From positions 1-52,709 of the forward strand of contig CAMNIU010000235.1 of NCBI GenBank assembly GCA_946540605.1: a stretch of DNA of 52,709 bases. The letters are read 5' to 3'. Shown piece by piece: positions 26,948 through 36,541 of this stretch. Under the pieces are notes generated by a model. That model made no database searches. It had not been told where the DNA came from and was given only the letters and a program-made list of their open reading frames with translations. Position 1 is the first letter of the stretch. Every line of letters starts with the position of its first letter. Source of the stretch: an uncultured Treponema sp. (GTDB taxonomy: Bacteria > Spirochaetota > Spirochaetia > Treponematales > Treponemataceae). The position numbers and the translations under genes are program-made.

Positions 26948-27235
26948 TTAGCGTTTTGCAAGCATTATGATAAATGCAGTAATAAAACAAATAGAAGGAA
27001 GAGTCGCACAGAGTAAGGTTGAGACAGGAATTCCCCATAGTCCGTATTTGGTTGCTGTTAGAACACCAAGTTCAATTAAAAGCTCATAAACTAAACTGGC
27101 ATAAGAAAGAAGAAAGCCCGAAACCATAAAGGCCCAGCCTGCATTTCTTTTTTTTGACATCAGCAAAATTGCCAGAAAAGCAACGATTCCACCTGCGATT
27201 AACTTTATTATGAATAATAATATTTTTGGTTCCAT
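26948..27235 (-). CDS. Small hypothetical membrane protein
   Basis: 95 aa with three predicted TM segments. Confidence 0.5.
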   Translation of the reverse strand: MEPKILLFIIKLIAGGIVAFLAILLMSKKRNAGWAFMVSGFLLSYASLVYELLIELGVLTATKYGLWGIPVSTLLCATLPSICFITAFIIMLAKR

Positions 27236-27252
27236 AATCTAATTTTCGTCTA

Positions 27253-28062
27253 TTACCAGGTAAAAGGTGAGTTTTTTAATTTTGTGAAAACTCCGCGGTC
27301 TGCTCCAAAAGGAACGATGGAAGGGGAGTTATAATCAGGGCTTATAACAATTCCGCAGTCAAGACAATGAATTACAAAAGCATCATAAGAATCTTTTGGA
27401 ACTTTTGGGAACAGATATGGACCTTCGCGATTCCAGTATTTTGTAAGAACTGTGTCATAAATAAACCAGTCTTTTTCTTCCCGTTCCTGAAGAGCTTTGA
27501 TTAAGTTATAAAAACTCTTTGTTATTGCTACTTCAAGTGCAAATGGTAGTTTTATGCTGTTGCGGATGAATAAAAGTTTATCTGGATTTTCCTGAATACG
27601 CTTTGTATCAGCTGCGAGAATAAAAATTGATTCAGCCCATGGGAATGGGGGAGTAACAATTAATGCAGCGGTATTTGAAATATTGATTTTTTGGTTTATA
27701 GAATTCCATGGTCTGTAAACACTTGTTTCATTTGGAAAAAGGGTAAGCCCTGCATCAAAAGCATCTTTGTGGGAAGAAAAGCAGAATATTGTTCTTTCAC
27801 TTGCAAGAAGTTCGCTTACTGCCTTCTGGAGACGAGGTTCAGGTGCTTCTTCACAGATAAAGCTTCCGGTTTGTCCGCGGGAAAGTACATTCTTAAACAT
27901 TGTAAAGGCACTTCCACCTTCCCAGCCAAGAATTGCCCGGCCTGCTTCCTGATATAAATCGGTTACCCGTACACCTTTTTTAGTGTATAAAAACGGGCCT
28001 CGTGCACGTGTTACAGCTCCATAGCGTTTAAATAATTCGGAAAATAATTCAGATTTATTCAT
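27253..28062 (-). CDS. Hypothetical protein, possibly a truncated aminotransferase-fold protein
   Basis: N-terminus (ARGPFLYTKKGVRVTDLYQEAGRAILGWEGGSAFTMFKNVLSRGQTGSF) resembles class-III aminotransferase N-termini; length only 269 aa. Confidence 0.5.
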   Translation of the reverse strand: MNKSELFSELFKRYGAVTRARGPFLYTKKGVRVTDLYQEAGRAILGWEGGSAFTMFKNVLSRGQTGSFICEEAPEPRLQKAVSELLASERTIFCFSSHKDAFDAGLTLFPNETSVYRPWNSINQKINISNTAALIVTPPFPWAESIFILAADTKRIQENPDKLLFIRNSIKLPFALEVAITKSFYNLIKALQEREEKDWFIYDTVLTKYWNREGPYLFPKVPKDSYDAFVIHCLDCGIVISPDYNSPSIVPFGADRGVFTKLKNSPFTW

Positions 28063-28081
28063 AACTCTATTATAACAAAAA

Positions 28082-28110
28082 ACTGCCGCAATGTCTTACA
28101 TTGCGGCAGT
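28082..28110. terminator. Hairpin downstream of the sugar permease gene
   Basis: ACTGCCGCAATGT ctt ACATTGCGGCAGT (13 bp perfect). Confidence 0.7.
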
Positions 28111-28158
28111 AAAGTTCCAATTTCAAGGAAAGGATAATGAAACTTTGATTAAGGCAAT

Positions 28159-29400
28159 TTACTTGCTGGTTTTCTTTTTCTTTGAAACAACGTCAAAGAT
28201 TACAGCAGCCAGGAGGACTAAACCTTTAACAGCACGCTGCCAGTTCATATCTACACCGAGGATTGACATACCATTGTTCAATACACCCATGAAGATAGCA
28301 CCGACTACGGCACCAGATACTTTACCAGTTCCACCGTATGCAGAAGCACCACCGATGAAGCAGGAAGCGATGGCATCCATTTCATAGTTCTGACCAGCTG
28401 TTGGCTGAGCTGAGTTCAAACGAGCAATTGTTACAAGAGCAGCAACTGCAGAAATGAATCCCATGTTTGTGTAAGCAAAGAACATTACGTTATCTGTGTT
28501 TACACCAGAAAGTTTTGCAGCCTTAGCATTACCACCAATTGCATAGAGGTAGCGGCCAGGAACTGTATTCTGTGTGAAGTATGAGTATGCAGCAACGATT
28601 ACTGCAAGAAGAATTAATACAACAGGAAGACCACGGTCACGTGCAAGGAACTGACCAAGAATCAGGATAACTACAGAAAGTACACAAAGCTTTGTGATGA
28701 ATGAACTCTTTGAAGGTACAGTGTAGTTATTCTTAATCTTCTTGCGGCGGCTGATGATTTCCATAACGATGAATGCAAGAACACAAATCAAAGAGATAAT
28801 AAGTGTTACCATGAATGTGTATTTATCTACAAACTCATCAAAAATATCAAGTTCACCAAATTTTTCGATTGTGGCTTCACTTGGATTTGGAATGAAGCTT
28901 TCAAAAAGGTTGAGATATTTTGCAGGGAATGGAGCAATTGGTTTACCATCAAGAACGATTGTTGCAACACCACGCCAGAGGAGCATACCAGCAAGGGTAG
29001 TGATGAATGGCGGAATGTGAATGTATGCAATAAAGAAACCATGGAAAGCACCAATCAAAGTACCAATCAAAAGACAAAGACAGATTGCAAGCCAAACCGG
29101 CATTCCAAGATTTACAATGAATACACCTGCAAGTGCACCAACAAGAGCTACTACAGAACCAACAGACAAATCGATGTTACCACCGGTAAGAATACACAAG
29201 AGCATACCAGTTGCAAGAATTGCAACGTAAGCATTCTGACGGATAATATTTGTGATATTTGCAGGTGCAAACAAAGAACCATGATCACCAATTCGAATCA
29301 AAATTTCGAACAGCAGCATTACACCTACAAGGATAAAAATCATTGTATTACCCTTGAGAACTGATTTAAGGCTGTCGCCAATCTTATTTTTCTTTTCCAT
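28159..29400 (-). CDS. Sugar ABC transporter permease (multiple-monosaccharide/XylH-like)
   Basis: Multi-TM; ATGMLLCILTGGNIDLSVGSVVALVGALAG; ASCFIGGASAYGGTGKVSGAVVGAI. Confidence 0.87.
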   Translation of the reverse strand: MEKKNKIGDSLKSVLKGNTMIFILVGVMLLFEILIRIGDHGSLFAPANITNIIRQNAYVAILATGMLLCILTGGNIDLSVGSVVALVGALAGVFIVNLGMPVWLAICLCLLIGTLIGAFHGFFIAYIHIPPFITTLAGMLLWRGVATIVLDGKPIAPFPAKYLNLFESFIPNPSEATIEKFGELDIFDEFVDKYTFMVTLIISLICVLAFIVMEIISRRKKIKNNYTVPSKSSFITKLCVLSVVILILGQFLARDRGLPVVLILLAVIVAAYSYFTQNTVPGRYLYAIGGNAKAAKLSGVNTDNVMFFAYTNMGFISAVAALVTIARLNSAQPTAGQNYEMDAIASCFIGGASAYGGTGKVSGAVVGAIFMGVLNNGMSILGVDMNWQRAVKGLVLLAAVIFDVVSKKKKTSK

Positions 29401-29402
29401 TT

Positions 29403-30950
29403 TTATTCTCCTAAATTAGCAGTTTTTCCGCTATTGATAATCTCAGTCATGATTTTTTCCTGAGTTGCTTCTTTACCATCCATTTCTGCAATCATCTTAC
29501 CTTCGTTCATTACGTAGATGCGGTCGCACATACCTAAGATTTCCGGCATTTCTGAAGAAATCATGATTACAGATTTTCCTTCTGAAACCATCTTGTTGAT
29601 GATACAGTAGATTTCATATTTAGCACCAACGTCGATACCGCGGGTTGGTTCATCAAGAATCAGGATATCAGGTTCTGCAAAAAGCCATTTACCAAGAAGA
29701 ACCTTCTGCATGTTTCCACCAGAAAGGTTACCTACGTCTTCCATTACAGAAGCGCATTTAGTATGCATGTCTTTTGCCATCTGTTCTGAATACATACGCT
29801 CTTTATCGAAATCAAGAACCCAGTGTTTTGAAATCTTTTCTGGTTTTGCAGCTGTTGTATTTTTGCAGATTGATTCAGAAAGAATCAAACCGTTTCCTTT
29901 ACGGTCTTCTGTTACATAAGCAAGACCTGCTTTAATTGCAGATTTAACGTTAGGGAAGGAAACTTCCTTTCCGTTCATAAAAATCTTACCACGGATATTT
30001 GTACCATAAGAGTGACCAAAAATACTCATTGCGAGCTCTGTACGGCCGGCTCCCATAAGACCTGAAATACCAAGAACTTCACCTTTTCTAAGGTTGAAGT
30101 TGATGTGGTCACAAACCTTAATTCCATCAAATACCGGATGATCTACACACCAGTCTTTTACTTCGAAACAAACGTCACCTACATGAGGCTCTCGTTTAGG
30201 GAAGCGGTCTGTAAGGCTGCGTCCTACCATTGCCGAAATAATTGTATCTTCTGTAAAATTATCTTTCTGTTTATCAAGGGAAGTAATAGAGGTACCATCG
30301 CGGATAACTGTGATTTTATCTGCAACGTACGAAACTTCATTCAACTTATGTGAAATGATGATTGAAGTCATTCCCTGTTTCTTGAACTCAAGAAGAAGGT
30401 CAAGTAAATGCTTAGCTTCTGTATCGTTCAAAGATGCTGTAGGTTCGTCGAGGATAAGAAGTCTTACGTTCTTTCCAAGAGCTTTAGCTATTTCTACAAG
30501 CTGCTGTTTTCCAACACCAATATCCTTAATCAGTGTCTTAGATGAATCTTTCAAACCTACCATTCTTAAAAGTTCATCTGACTTATCAAAGGTTTCTGAC
30601 CAGTTGATTTTTGCTTTACTTCCTCTTTCATTTCCGAGGAACATATTCTCACCGATTGTGAGAAGAGGAACGAGTGCGAGCTCCTGATGAATGATTACAA
30701 TACCTTTAGCTTCGCTGTCCCTGATTGTCTGAAATTTACAAACTTCGCCGTCGTAAACAATGTCGCCGGTATATGTTCCATATGGATAAATACCGCTCAG
30801 AACATTCATCAAAGTTGATTTTCCGGCTCCGTTTTCACCACAGATTGCGTGAATCTCACCTTCTTCAACGGTAAGGTTTACGTTATCAAGTGCTTTTACT
30901 CCGGGAAACAACTTGGTAATATTTTTCATTTCCAATAATGTCTTAGCCAT
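29403..30950 (-). CDS. Sugar ABC transporter ATP-binding protein (two NBDs)
   Basis: CGENGAGKSTLMNVLSGIYPYGTYTG, LILDEPTASLND, LSGGNMQKVLLGKWL, DEPTRGIDVGAKYEIY. Confidence 0.9.
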   Translation of the reverse strand: MAKTLLEMKNITKLFPGVKALDNVNLTVEEGEIHAICGENGAGKSTLMNVLSGIYPYGTYTGDIVYDGEVCKFQTIRDSEAKGIVIIHQELALVPLLTIGENMFLGNERGSKAKINWSETFDKSDELLRMVGLKDSSKTLIKDIGVGKQQLVEIAKALGKNVRLLILDEPTASLNDTEAKHLLDLLLEFKKQGMTSIIISHKLNEVSYVADKITVIRDGTSITSLDKQKDNFTEDTIISAMVGRSLTDRFPKREPHVGDVCFEVKDWCVDHPVFDGIKVCDHINFNLRKGEVLGISGLMGAGRTELAMSIFGHSYGTNIRGKIFMNGKEVSFPNVKSAIKAGLAYVTEDRKGNGLILSESICKNTTAAKPEKISKHWVLDFDKERMYSEQMAKDMHTKCASVMEDVGNLSGGNMQKVLLGKWLFAEPDILILDEPTRGIDVGAKYEIYCIINKMVSEGKSVIMISSEMPEILGMCDRIYVMNEGKMIAEMDGKEATQEKIMTEIINSGKTANLGE

Positions 30951-30988
30951 TGGAACCCCTCTTTTTACTTATAAATGAATTGTTATTA

Positions 30989-31027
30989 AAAAAGAACCTT
31001 TAGTATATAGAACTAAAGGTTCTTTTT
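30989..31027. terminator. Intrinsic terminator between the binding-protein gene and the ATPase gene
   Basis: AAAAAGAACCTTTAGT atatag? ACTAAAGGTTCTTTTT (16 bp, short loop). Confidence 0.85.
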
Positions 31028-31045
31028 CAGCTTATTTTAGTCTAA

Positions 31046-32113
31046 CTATTTGAGCTGTGCTTCTGTGTAGTATCCAGAATCGATCAAGAGAGCCTTGTAG
31101 TTCTCTTTTGAACCGTAAACTGGTTCACAAAGGAATGAAGGAATGATTCCTGTTCCGTTGTCGTATGTCTTTGTATCATTTACAGGAGCTTTCTTACCCT
31201 GGCAGATAGCGTCAACCATTTCAACAACTTTTGAAGCAAGTGTACGTGTATCCTTGAAGATAGACATAGCCTGTGTTCCCTTCAACATGTTCTTAACTGC
31301 TACGATATCACAGTCCTGACCAGTGATGATTGGGAAGTTGTCAGCTGTGTAACCAGCTGAAAGAAGAGCGTTTGTTACACCGTTAGCTGTAGAGTCGTTA
31401 GAGCAGTATACAGCGTCGAGTTTCTTACCCTTTGGACCATATCCGTTAGATGTGATAAGGTTTTCCATTCTCTTCTGAGCCTCTTCTGTAGACCAGTTGA
31501 GAGTAGCAGCCTGTGCTTTAGCTGTCTGTCCAGAAGGACATACAATTACACCCTTGTCGAGGTATGGCTTAAGAACGTCCATAGCACCACCAAAGAAGAA
31601 GTTGATGTTGTTGTCACCTGGGTCACCAGTGAAGAATTCCATGTAAACTGGATCTGAAGAAGAGCGGCTCTTAAGTCCGAGCTTGTCAACAAGGTAGTCA
31701 CCCTGGATTGTACCTACTTTGTAGTTATCGAATGTAGCATAGTAAGAAACTGCTTTAGAGTTCATGATAAGGCGGTCATAAGCAATAACCTGAATCTTCT
31801 TCTTGCGAGCTGTTTCAAGAACGTTTGAAAGAGCTGTACCGTCGATAGAAGCGATTACGAGAACTTTACATTTTCCTGTAATCATGTTTTCAATTTGTGA
31901 TACCTGTGTTGGGATATCATTTGCAGCAAACTGAAGGTCTACTACATAGCCAGCTTTTTCGAGCTGAGCTTTCATGTTTGAACCATCCTGGTTCCAGCGC
32001 TGAAGGTCTTTAGTAGGCATTGAAACACCAACTTTTGTTCCTTTCTTAGCAGCAGCAAATACACCACCCATAAGTGTTGCAGTTGCCAAAAGAATAGCGA
32101 TAATTTTTTTCAT
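31046..32113 (-). CDS. Sugar ABC transporter substrate-binding protein (ChvE-like)
   Basis: Signal peptide MKKIIAILLATATLMGGVFA; VGVSMPTKDLQRWNQDGSNMKAQLEKAGY; adjacent to ATPase and permease genes. Confidence 0.87.
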   Translation of the reverse strand: MKKIIAILLATATLMGGVFAAAKKGTKVGVSMPTKDLQRWNQDGSNMKAQLEKAGYVVDLQFAANDIPTQVSQIENMITGKCKVLVIASIDGTALSNVLETARKKKIQVIAYDRLIMNSKAVSYYATFDNYKVGTIQGDYLVDKLGLKSRSSSDPVYMEFFTGDPGDNNINFFFGGAMDVLKPYLDKGVIVCPSGQTAKAQAATLNWSTEEAQKRMENLITSNGYGPKGKKLDAVYCSNDSTANGVTNALLSAGYTADNFPIITGQDCDIVAVKNMLKGTQAMSIFKDTRTLASKVVEMVDAICQGKKAPVNDTKTYDNGTGIIPSFLCEPVYGSKENYKALLIDSGYYTEAQLK

Positions 32114-32305
32114 AAGAAAAAACACTCCTAATATTTTTTTGTTATAGAGCCAACGGCCCTTCTTACATTTAGGAGTATAGCGCAGGAAAAGTCGGTAAAT
32201 TTGTCCGAATTCTTCAAATTTTTGCTATTTTCTTATTTTGAGTAGGTAAATACCCCTATAAAAAGTGTAAAAATCTAGATTTTTTTGTTATCGGAAATGT
32301 GCTAA

Positions 32306-32402
32306 GCCTAAAATCGAAGAACCGTTAAAAAATGGGCTGCGATAGCGGGCCATTTTAGGTTCATCGAAAGAACGGCTCAGAGGCAAGCTGTGCTTGCCGA
32401 CT
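32306..32402 (-). repeat. Stop-adjacent two-hairpin element, copy B
   Basis: Reverse complement: AAGTCGGCAAGCACAGCTTGCCTCTGAGCCGTTCTTTCGATGAACCTAAAATGGCCCGCTATCGCAGCCCATTTTTTAACGGTTCTTCGATTTTAGGC. Confidence 0.87.
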
Positions 32403-33452
32403 TTATTCCTTATACACAGAGGCAGCCGAATGAAATCCCGAGTCAATTATTACTTTATCAAGATTGTATTTATCAACATAAGTTGGTTCCAGCCAGATTG
32501 TCGGAATATCACCATAGCCGTTATTTATAGGACGAATACGGAAACGGTTTTCTGAGATTTCTTCTTTTCGGGCAAGATGAACAGCACATTCTGCGGCAAC
32601 TTCGGCAAGCTGAATAATCGGCTTATAAATAGTAAAATCCTGCTTTCCCTGTACTATGTACTGACAGGCAGAAATATCTGCATCTTGTCCGCAAACTGGA
32701 ATATGGGTATCCGGATAATAACGATTAATGGCGTCAATTACGCTTGCAGCAACAGCATCATTTCCGCAGATAATTGCATCGGGGAAAATGTCGCTTTTAA
32801 GAATTCTAACCATTTCCTGATAAGACAGATCATAGTTCCATCCATCAGTATAAAAAGTATGATTTATATGAACAGAAGAGGTTCTGAGAATTCGGTCAAT
32901 TCCTTCCATAATCAGTGTCATATTGTAATCTTCTGAAGGACCAAGAATACAGTACCAGTTTACACCTTTTGCACGGCGAAGCATTTCCTGAGCCATCTGT
33001 TCACCAACTTTTTCACTGTCGATGGTAAGGTATAAGTTTACATCTGCATTTAAGGTTAAACGGTCATAGGAAATTACAGGAATGCCTTTTGCCCGCAGCT
33101 TCTGAACGCTTTCTGTTATGGAAGCGGCATCTTTAGGAAGAACAACAACTGCATCCACGTTGCGCTCTAAAAGATACATAAGCTGGCGGTTCTGTTCTTC
33201 TATATTATTTCCGGCATTTTGTACGATTACATCGGCTCCCATTTCTTTTACCTTATTGATAAAAACGTCCATGTCGCGCTGCCATCGTTCAATTGCGAGT
33301 GTGTCAATTGAAAAGCCAATGGTTATTGAACTGTTAGAGTCAGTTGTGGTTTGTCGTGGCTGGCGTGAAGTAGAAGAGTTCTCATTCTTTTTGCATGAGA
33401 GTGGGAAAGCGAGTAAGAGAAGAAGAATCAGTGTTTTTTTAATTAAAGACAT
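32403..33452 (-). CDS. Sugar-binding lipoprotein (periplasmic binding protein type 1)
   Basis: Lipobox FPLSC; IGFSIDTLAIERWQRDMDVFINKVKEMGADVIVQNAGNNIEEQNRQ. Confidence 0.82.
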   Translation of the reverse strand: MSLIKKTLILLLLLAFPLSCKKNENSSTSRQPRQTTTDSNSSITIGFSIDTLAIERWQRDMDVFINKVKEMGADVIVQNAGNNIEEQNRQLMYLLERNVDAVVVLPKDAASITESVQKLRAKGIPVISYDRLTLNADVNLYLTIDSEKVGEQMAQEMLRRAKGVNWYCILGPSEDYNMTLIMEGIDRILRTSSVHINHTFYTDGWNYDLSYQEMVRILKSDIFPDAIICGNDAVAASVIDAINRYYPDTHIPVCGQDADISACQYIVQGKQDFTIYKPIIQLAEVAAECAVHLARKEEISENRFRIRPINNGYGDIPTIWLEPTYVDKYNLDKVIIDSGFHSAASVYKE

Positions 33453-33455
33453 TTT

Positions 33456-35039
33456 TTATTTTACCTTCCTGTATTCCTTTGGTGAAAGGCCGTATTTATT
33501 TTTAAATATTCGGCTAAAATAGTTCTGGTCGTTATATCCAACTTCTGCTGTTATTTCCTTAATTGAAAGTTCTGTCTGTTCAAGAAGCTGACGGGATTTT
33601 TCGAGTCGTTTATCTGAAATAAAATTGATAAAAGTTTCGCCTTTTTCTTCCTTAAACAATTTACTTAAATAGAAGGAACTAACGCCAGCAAAGTCTGCGG
33701 CAGTTTCCAGAGAAATATCGCTGGAAAGATTTTCATCAACATAAGTGCATACTTTTTTGATGATAGGATTTTCTTCTGCTTGTTTTACATTAGTAACTGC
33801 GTGTGTGCACTCCATCAAAAATTTTTGTGCAAATTCTTTAATCAGTTTTATGTCGTTTTCTGTACTCAATGTTGCAAAGGCATTGTCAAAAGTGCTACTG
33901 ATAAAGTTTTTATCTAGTTCTTTTGTTGTATTGTTAGCGGTAACTATCAGTTCAAAAAACTTATTCTTGATTTTGTCTGAAGCGAGGTTTTGAGAAATTA
34001 GTTCTGATGTATATAGCTCAAGAAAGGATTTAACTCCGTTTGAATCTCCTGCAGTAAGCTTTGCAATTATTTGATTTTTGAATTCTGTAGAACTGGATTT
34101 TTTATTTATTTGTTCCGGGTTTGCAGAAAGTTCTTCAACTTCCTGACAGCTTGAGCCATCAGAAAAAATAAGACCACCGTTTGCCGTAGTTTTATTGAGT
34201 GCAGACAAGGCCTGTGCATAAGAAGCCTGTACCTGACTTTTGTCAGTGTAAATTGAGCTTACGCCGGCGCGAATTCCGGCTGTTATATTGTAACTGAGAA
34301 TTGTGTAAAACTTTTTGATTTGTTCCTGAACTTCGCTATACGCCGGATTTTCAGAAAAAATCGGGAAGAAAACGGCAATGCGGTTCATTATAAAACTGCT
34401 CACAAGACAACGATGTTCAGTATTCAAAAGTTCATGGATTTTAAGATATGTACTATATTGATTATCTGAATTTATATTAGGGATTTCAAAACAACAGAAT
34501 ACCCATGGATTATCAGAAATATTGAAATAATCAAGATATGAAGAAAGATCTACAGATTTGTCATTATTATAAATGCAGGCATAGATAAAATCATTTTCAA
34601 TCATAGGGGAAACCATATCGAGCTTTTTGTGAAGTTCAAGGTCTGCACTGAGTTTTCCCTGCTTTTCTTCTACCAGCTGCATTGCTCCGCGAATGGTTTC
34701 AATGACAACATTTCTGTTTACAGGCTTTGTTATGTATTTGTAAGCTCCAAGATTAATGGCTTCCTGTGCATACTGAAAGCGGTCAAAAGCACTGAGAATT
34801 ACAAAAACAATATTAGGTTTAAGTTTTGTAATTACGCTGACGGTTTCGAGTCCGCTGAGTCCAGGCATGTTTATATCCATGAACATAATGTCGATGTTTT
34901 CTTTCATCACAATTTCAATTGCTTCTGTACCGGAAAGAGCAGTGAAGACCTTAGCCTCATCAGCAAAATTTTTGTTGATAATAAAAGAAAGAGAATCAAT
35001 TACAATCTGCTCATCATCTGTTACTAATATATTAAACAT
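33456..35039 (-). CDS. Response regulator with AraC-type HTH (YesN-like)
   Basis: N-terminal receiver (MFNILVTDDEQIVIDSL..DINMPGLSGLE), C-terminal AraC HTH (FAGVSSFYLSKLFKEEKGETFINFISDKRLEKSRQLL...VGYNDQNYFSRIFKNKYGLSPKEYRK). Confidence 0.92.
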   Translation of the reverse strand: MFNILVTDDEQIVIDSLSFIINKNFADEAKVFTALSGTEAIEIVMKENIDIMFMDINMPGLSGLETVSVITKLKPNIVFVILSAFDRFQYAQEAINLGAYKYITKPVNRNVVIETIRGAMQLVEEKQGKLSADLELHKKLDMVSPMIENDFIYACIYNNDKSVDLSSYLDYFNISDNPWVFCCFEIPNINSDNQYSTYLKIHELLNTEHRCLVSSFIMNRIAVFFPIFSENPAYSEVQEQIKKFYTILSYNITAGIRAGVSSIYTDKSQVQASYAQALSALNKTTANGGLIFSDGSSCQEVEELSANPEQINKKSSSTEFKNQIIAKLTAGDSNGVKSFLELYTSELISQNLASDKIKNKFFELIVTANNTTKELDKNFISSTFDNAFATLSTENDIKLIKEFAQKFLMECTHAVTNVKQAEENPIIKKVCTYVDENLSSDISLETAADFAGVSSFYLSKLFKEEKGETFINFISDKRLEKSRQLLEQTELSIKEITAEVGYNDQNYFSRIFKNKYGLSPKEYRKVK

Positions 35040-36537
35040 GCTTTGGAACCTTGATAATGAATTTTGTGCCTTCGCCGTTGTCGCCGCCTGTTATGTCAAA
35101 CAAATCATAGCGATGGAACTGCAGCTGAAGGCGCAGGAATACGCTTATTAGGCCTGTTCCATTGTGCGTAGAGTTATCATCAAGAACATCTTGCGGAAGC
35201 CTTGTTGTTTCTGAGGCTACGGCCTTGAAAACTGCTTCACGGGTTTTTTCCGGCATTCCTTCACCATTGTCGTTTACACTGATTACAATGTATTTGTCTT
35301 CAATTTCAACTTTGAGAGTTACTTTACCCTTAGTGTTTTTTAGTCCGTGTTTAATACAGTTTTCAACGAGCGGCTGCAGAGTCATTGAAGGAATCTGCTG
35401 AGGAAATGTCCCGTCTGGAATTTCTTTTGTGAATTCGAGACGATTTCCGAAACGCACTTTCATTATATATACAAAATTATCTACTAAACCAAGTTCTTCG
35501 TCAATTGAAACCATGCGTTCCTGCTGCTGAATGTTATAGCGGAAAAAATCTGCAACCTGTTCAATAAAGTAACAGGTCTTATCGGCGTTTTCCATCATTG
35601 CAAGCTGAGCACCGGTGTTAAGCGTATTAAATAGAAAATGAGGATTTACCTGATTTTGCAGGGCTCGCAGCTGGGCATCTGTATAAAGCGCCTGCATTTC
35701 AATTTCTTTTTCTTTAAGTTCTGCTTCAGTGCGGGCTTTTTCCCAGATGGTATCAATATATTCCCGGATGCTGATAATCATTCGGTCAAAAGCTGTACAG
35801 ATGGTTCCAATTTCATCATTTGTCGTTCGGTTAAAAAGTGGAACGTCAAAATTGCGTCGTGCTACTTTATGTGCTACTTCAGAAATATCTGCGAGCGGTT
35901 CCATGATTGAAGTAATTGTAAGGTAGAGCACAAAGAAAATCATCACAGAAAAAACAAGGAAGAAGATGATGCTTAGGGTATTTGAAATTAAAATGCGTGA
36001 TTGATTTTCATCATAACGGGCTGCATTCTGCTGAAGTCGAAGATTGTTAAGTTCAAGAACCTGAGAGGTCAGATAATTGTAACTGTCCATTGCATATTTG
36101 TAATTCAGCGAGATTTCAGTTTCGTTATTTGCACGGCGTGCAGAAATTGCCAGATTACTATAGTAAAGAAAAGCTTCTGTAAGCTGATGAACAATATATT
36201 CTTTGTGAACAACTTCATTTTTAGAAGGAAAATCCTGAAACTTTGAGAAGTAATCTTCAACCTTTGTTCGTGAATTATAATAAGCATCAATACTTTCGAA
36301 GGTGCGGTAGTTTACATAATTTTCCATAGCCTTTTCAGTAGTAGAAACTGCCTGTGAAAAATGTGTAAGTTCAGAGTTTGATTTATAGGAGTCTCCCAAA
36401 TTTTGTATTGAATAATACGACAGTCGGGTTGTTGTAAGAAGGGTAGCAGCAAGCATAATGATTGCAATTCCAATACATATCATAATGCGCCAGCGGAGGC
36501 TTTTATTTCTGATGTAGTTTATAGGTTCAAACTTCAT
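35032..36537 (-). CDS. Sensor histidine kinase (YesM/LytS-type)
   Basis: TM segments, HAMP region, LRALQNQVNPHFLFNTLN, HATPase region (VENCIKHGLKN, NDNGEGMP, GTGLISVFLRL). Confidence 0.92.
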   Translation of the reverse strand: MKFEPINYIRNKSLRWRIMICIGIAIIMLAATLLTTTRLSYYSIQNLGDSYKSNSELTHFSQAVSTTEKAMENYVNYRTFESIDAYYNSRTKVEDYFSKFQDFPSKNEVVHKEYIVHQLTEAFLYYSNLAISARRANNETEISLNYKYAMDSYNYLTSQVLELNNLRLQQNAARYDENQSRILISNTLSIIFFLVFSVMIFFVLYLTITSIMEPLADISEVAHKVARRNFDVPLFNRTTNDEIGTICTAFDRMIISIREYIDTIWEKARTEAELKEKEIEMQALYTDAQLRALQNQVNPHFLFNTLNTGAQLAMMENADKTCYFIEQVADFFRYNIQQQERMVSIDEELGLVDNFVYIMKVRFGNRLEFTKEIPDGTFPQQIPSMTLQPLVENCIKHGLKNTKGKVTLKVEIEDKYIVISVNDNGEGMPEKTREAVFKAVASETTRLPQDVLDDNSTHNGTGLISVFLRLQLQFHRYDLFDITGGDNGEGTKFIIKVPKHV

Positions 36538-36541
36538 CCTG

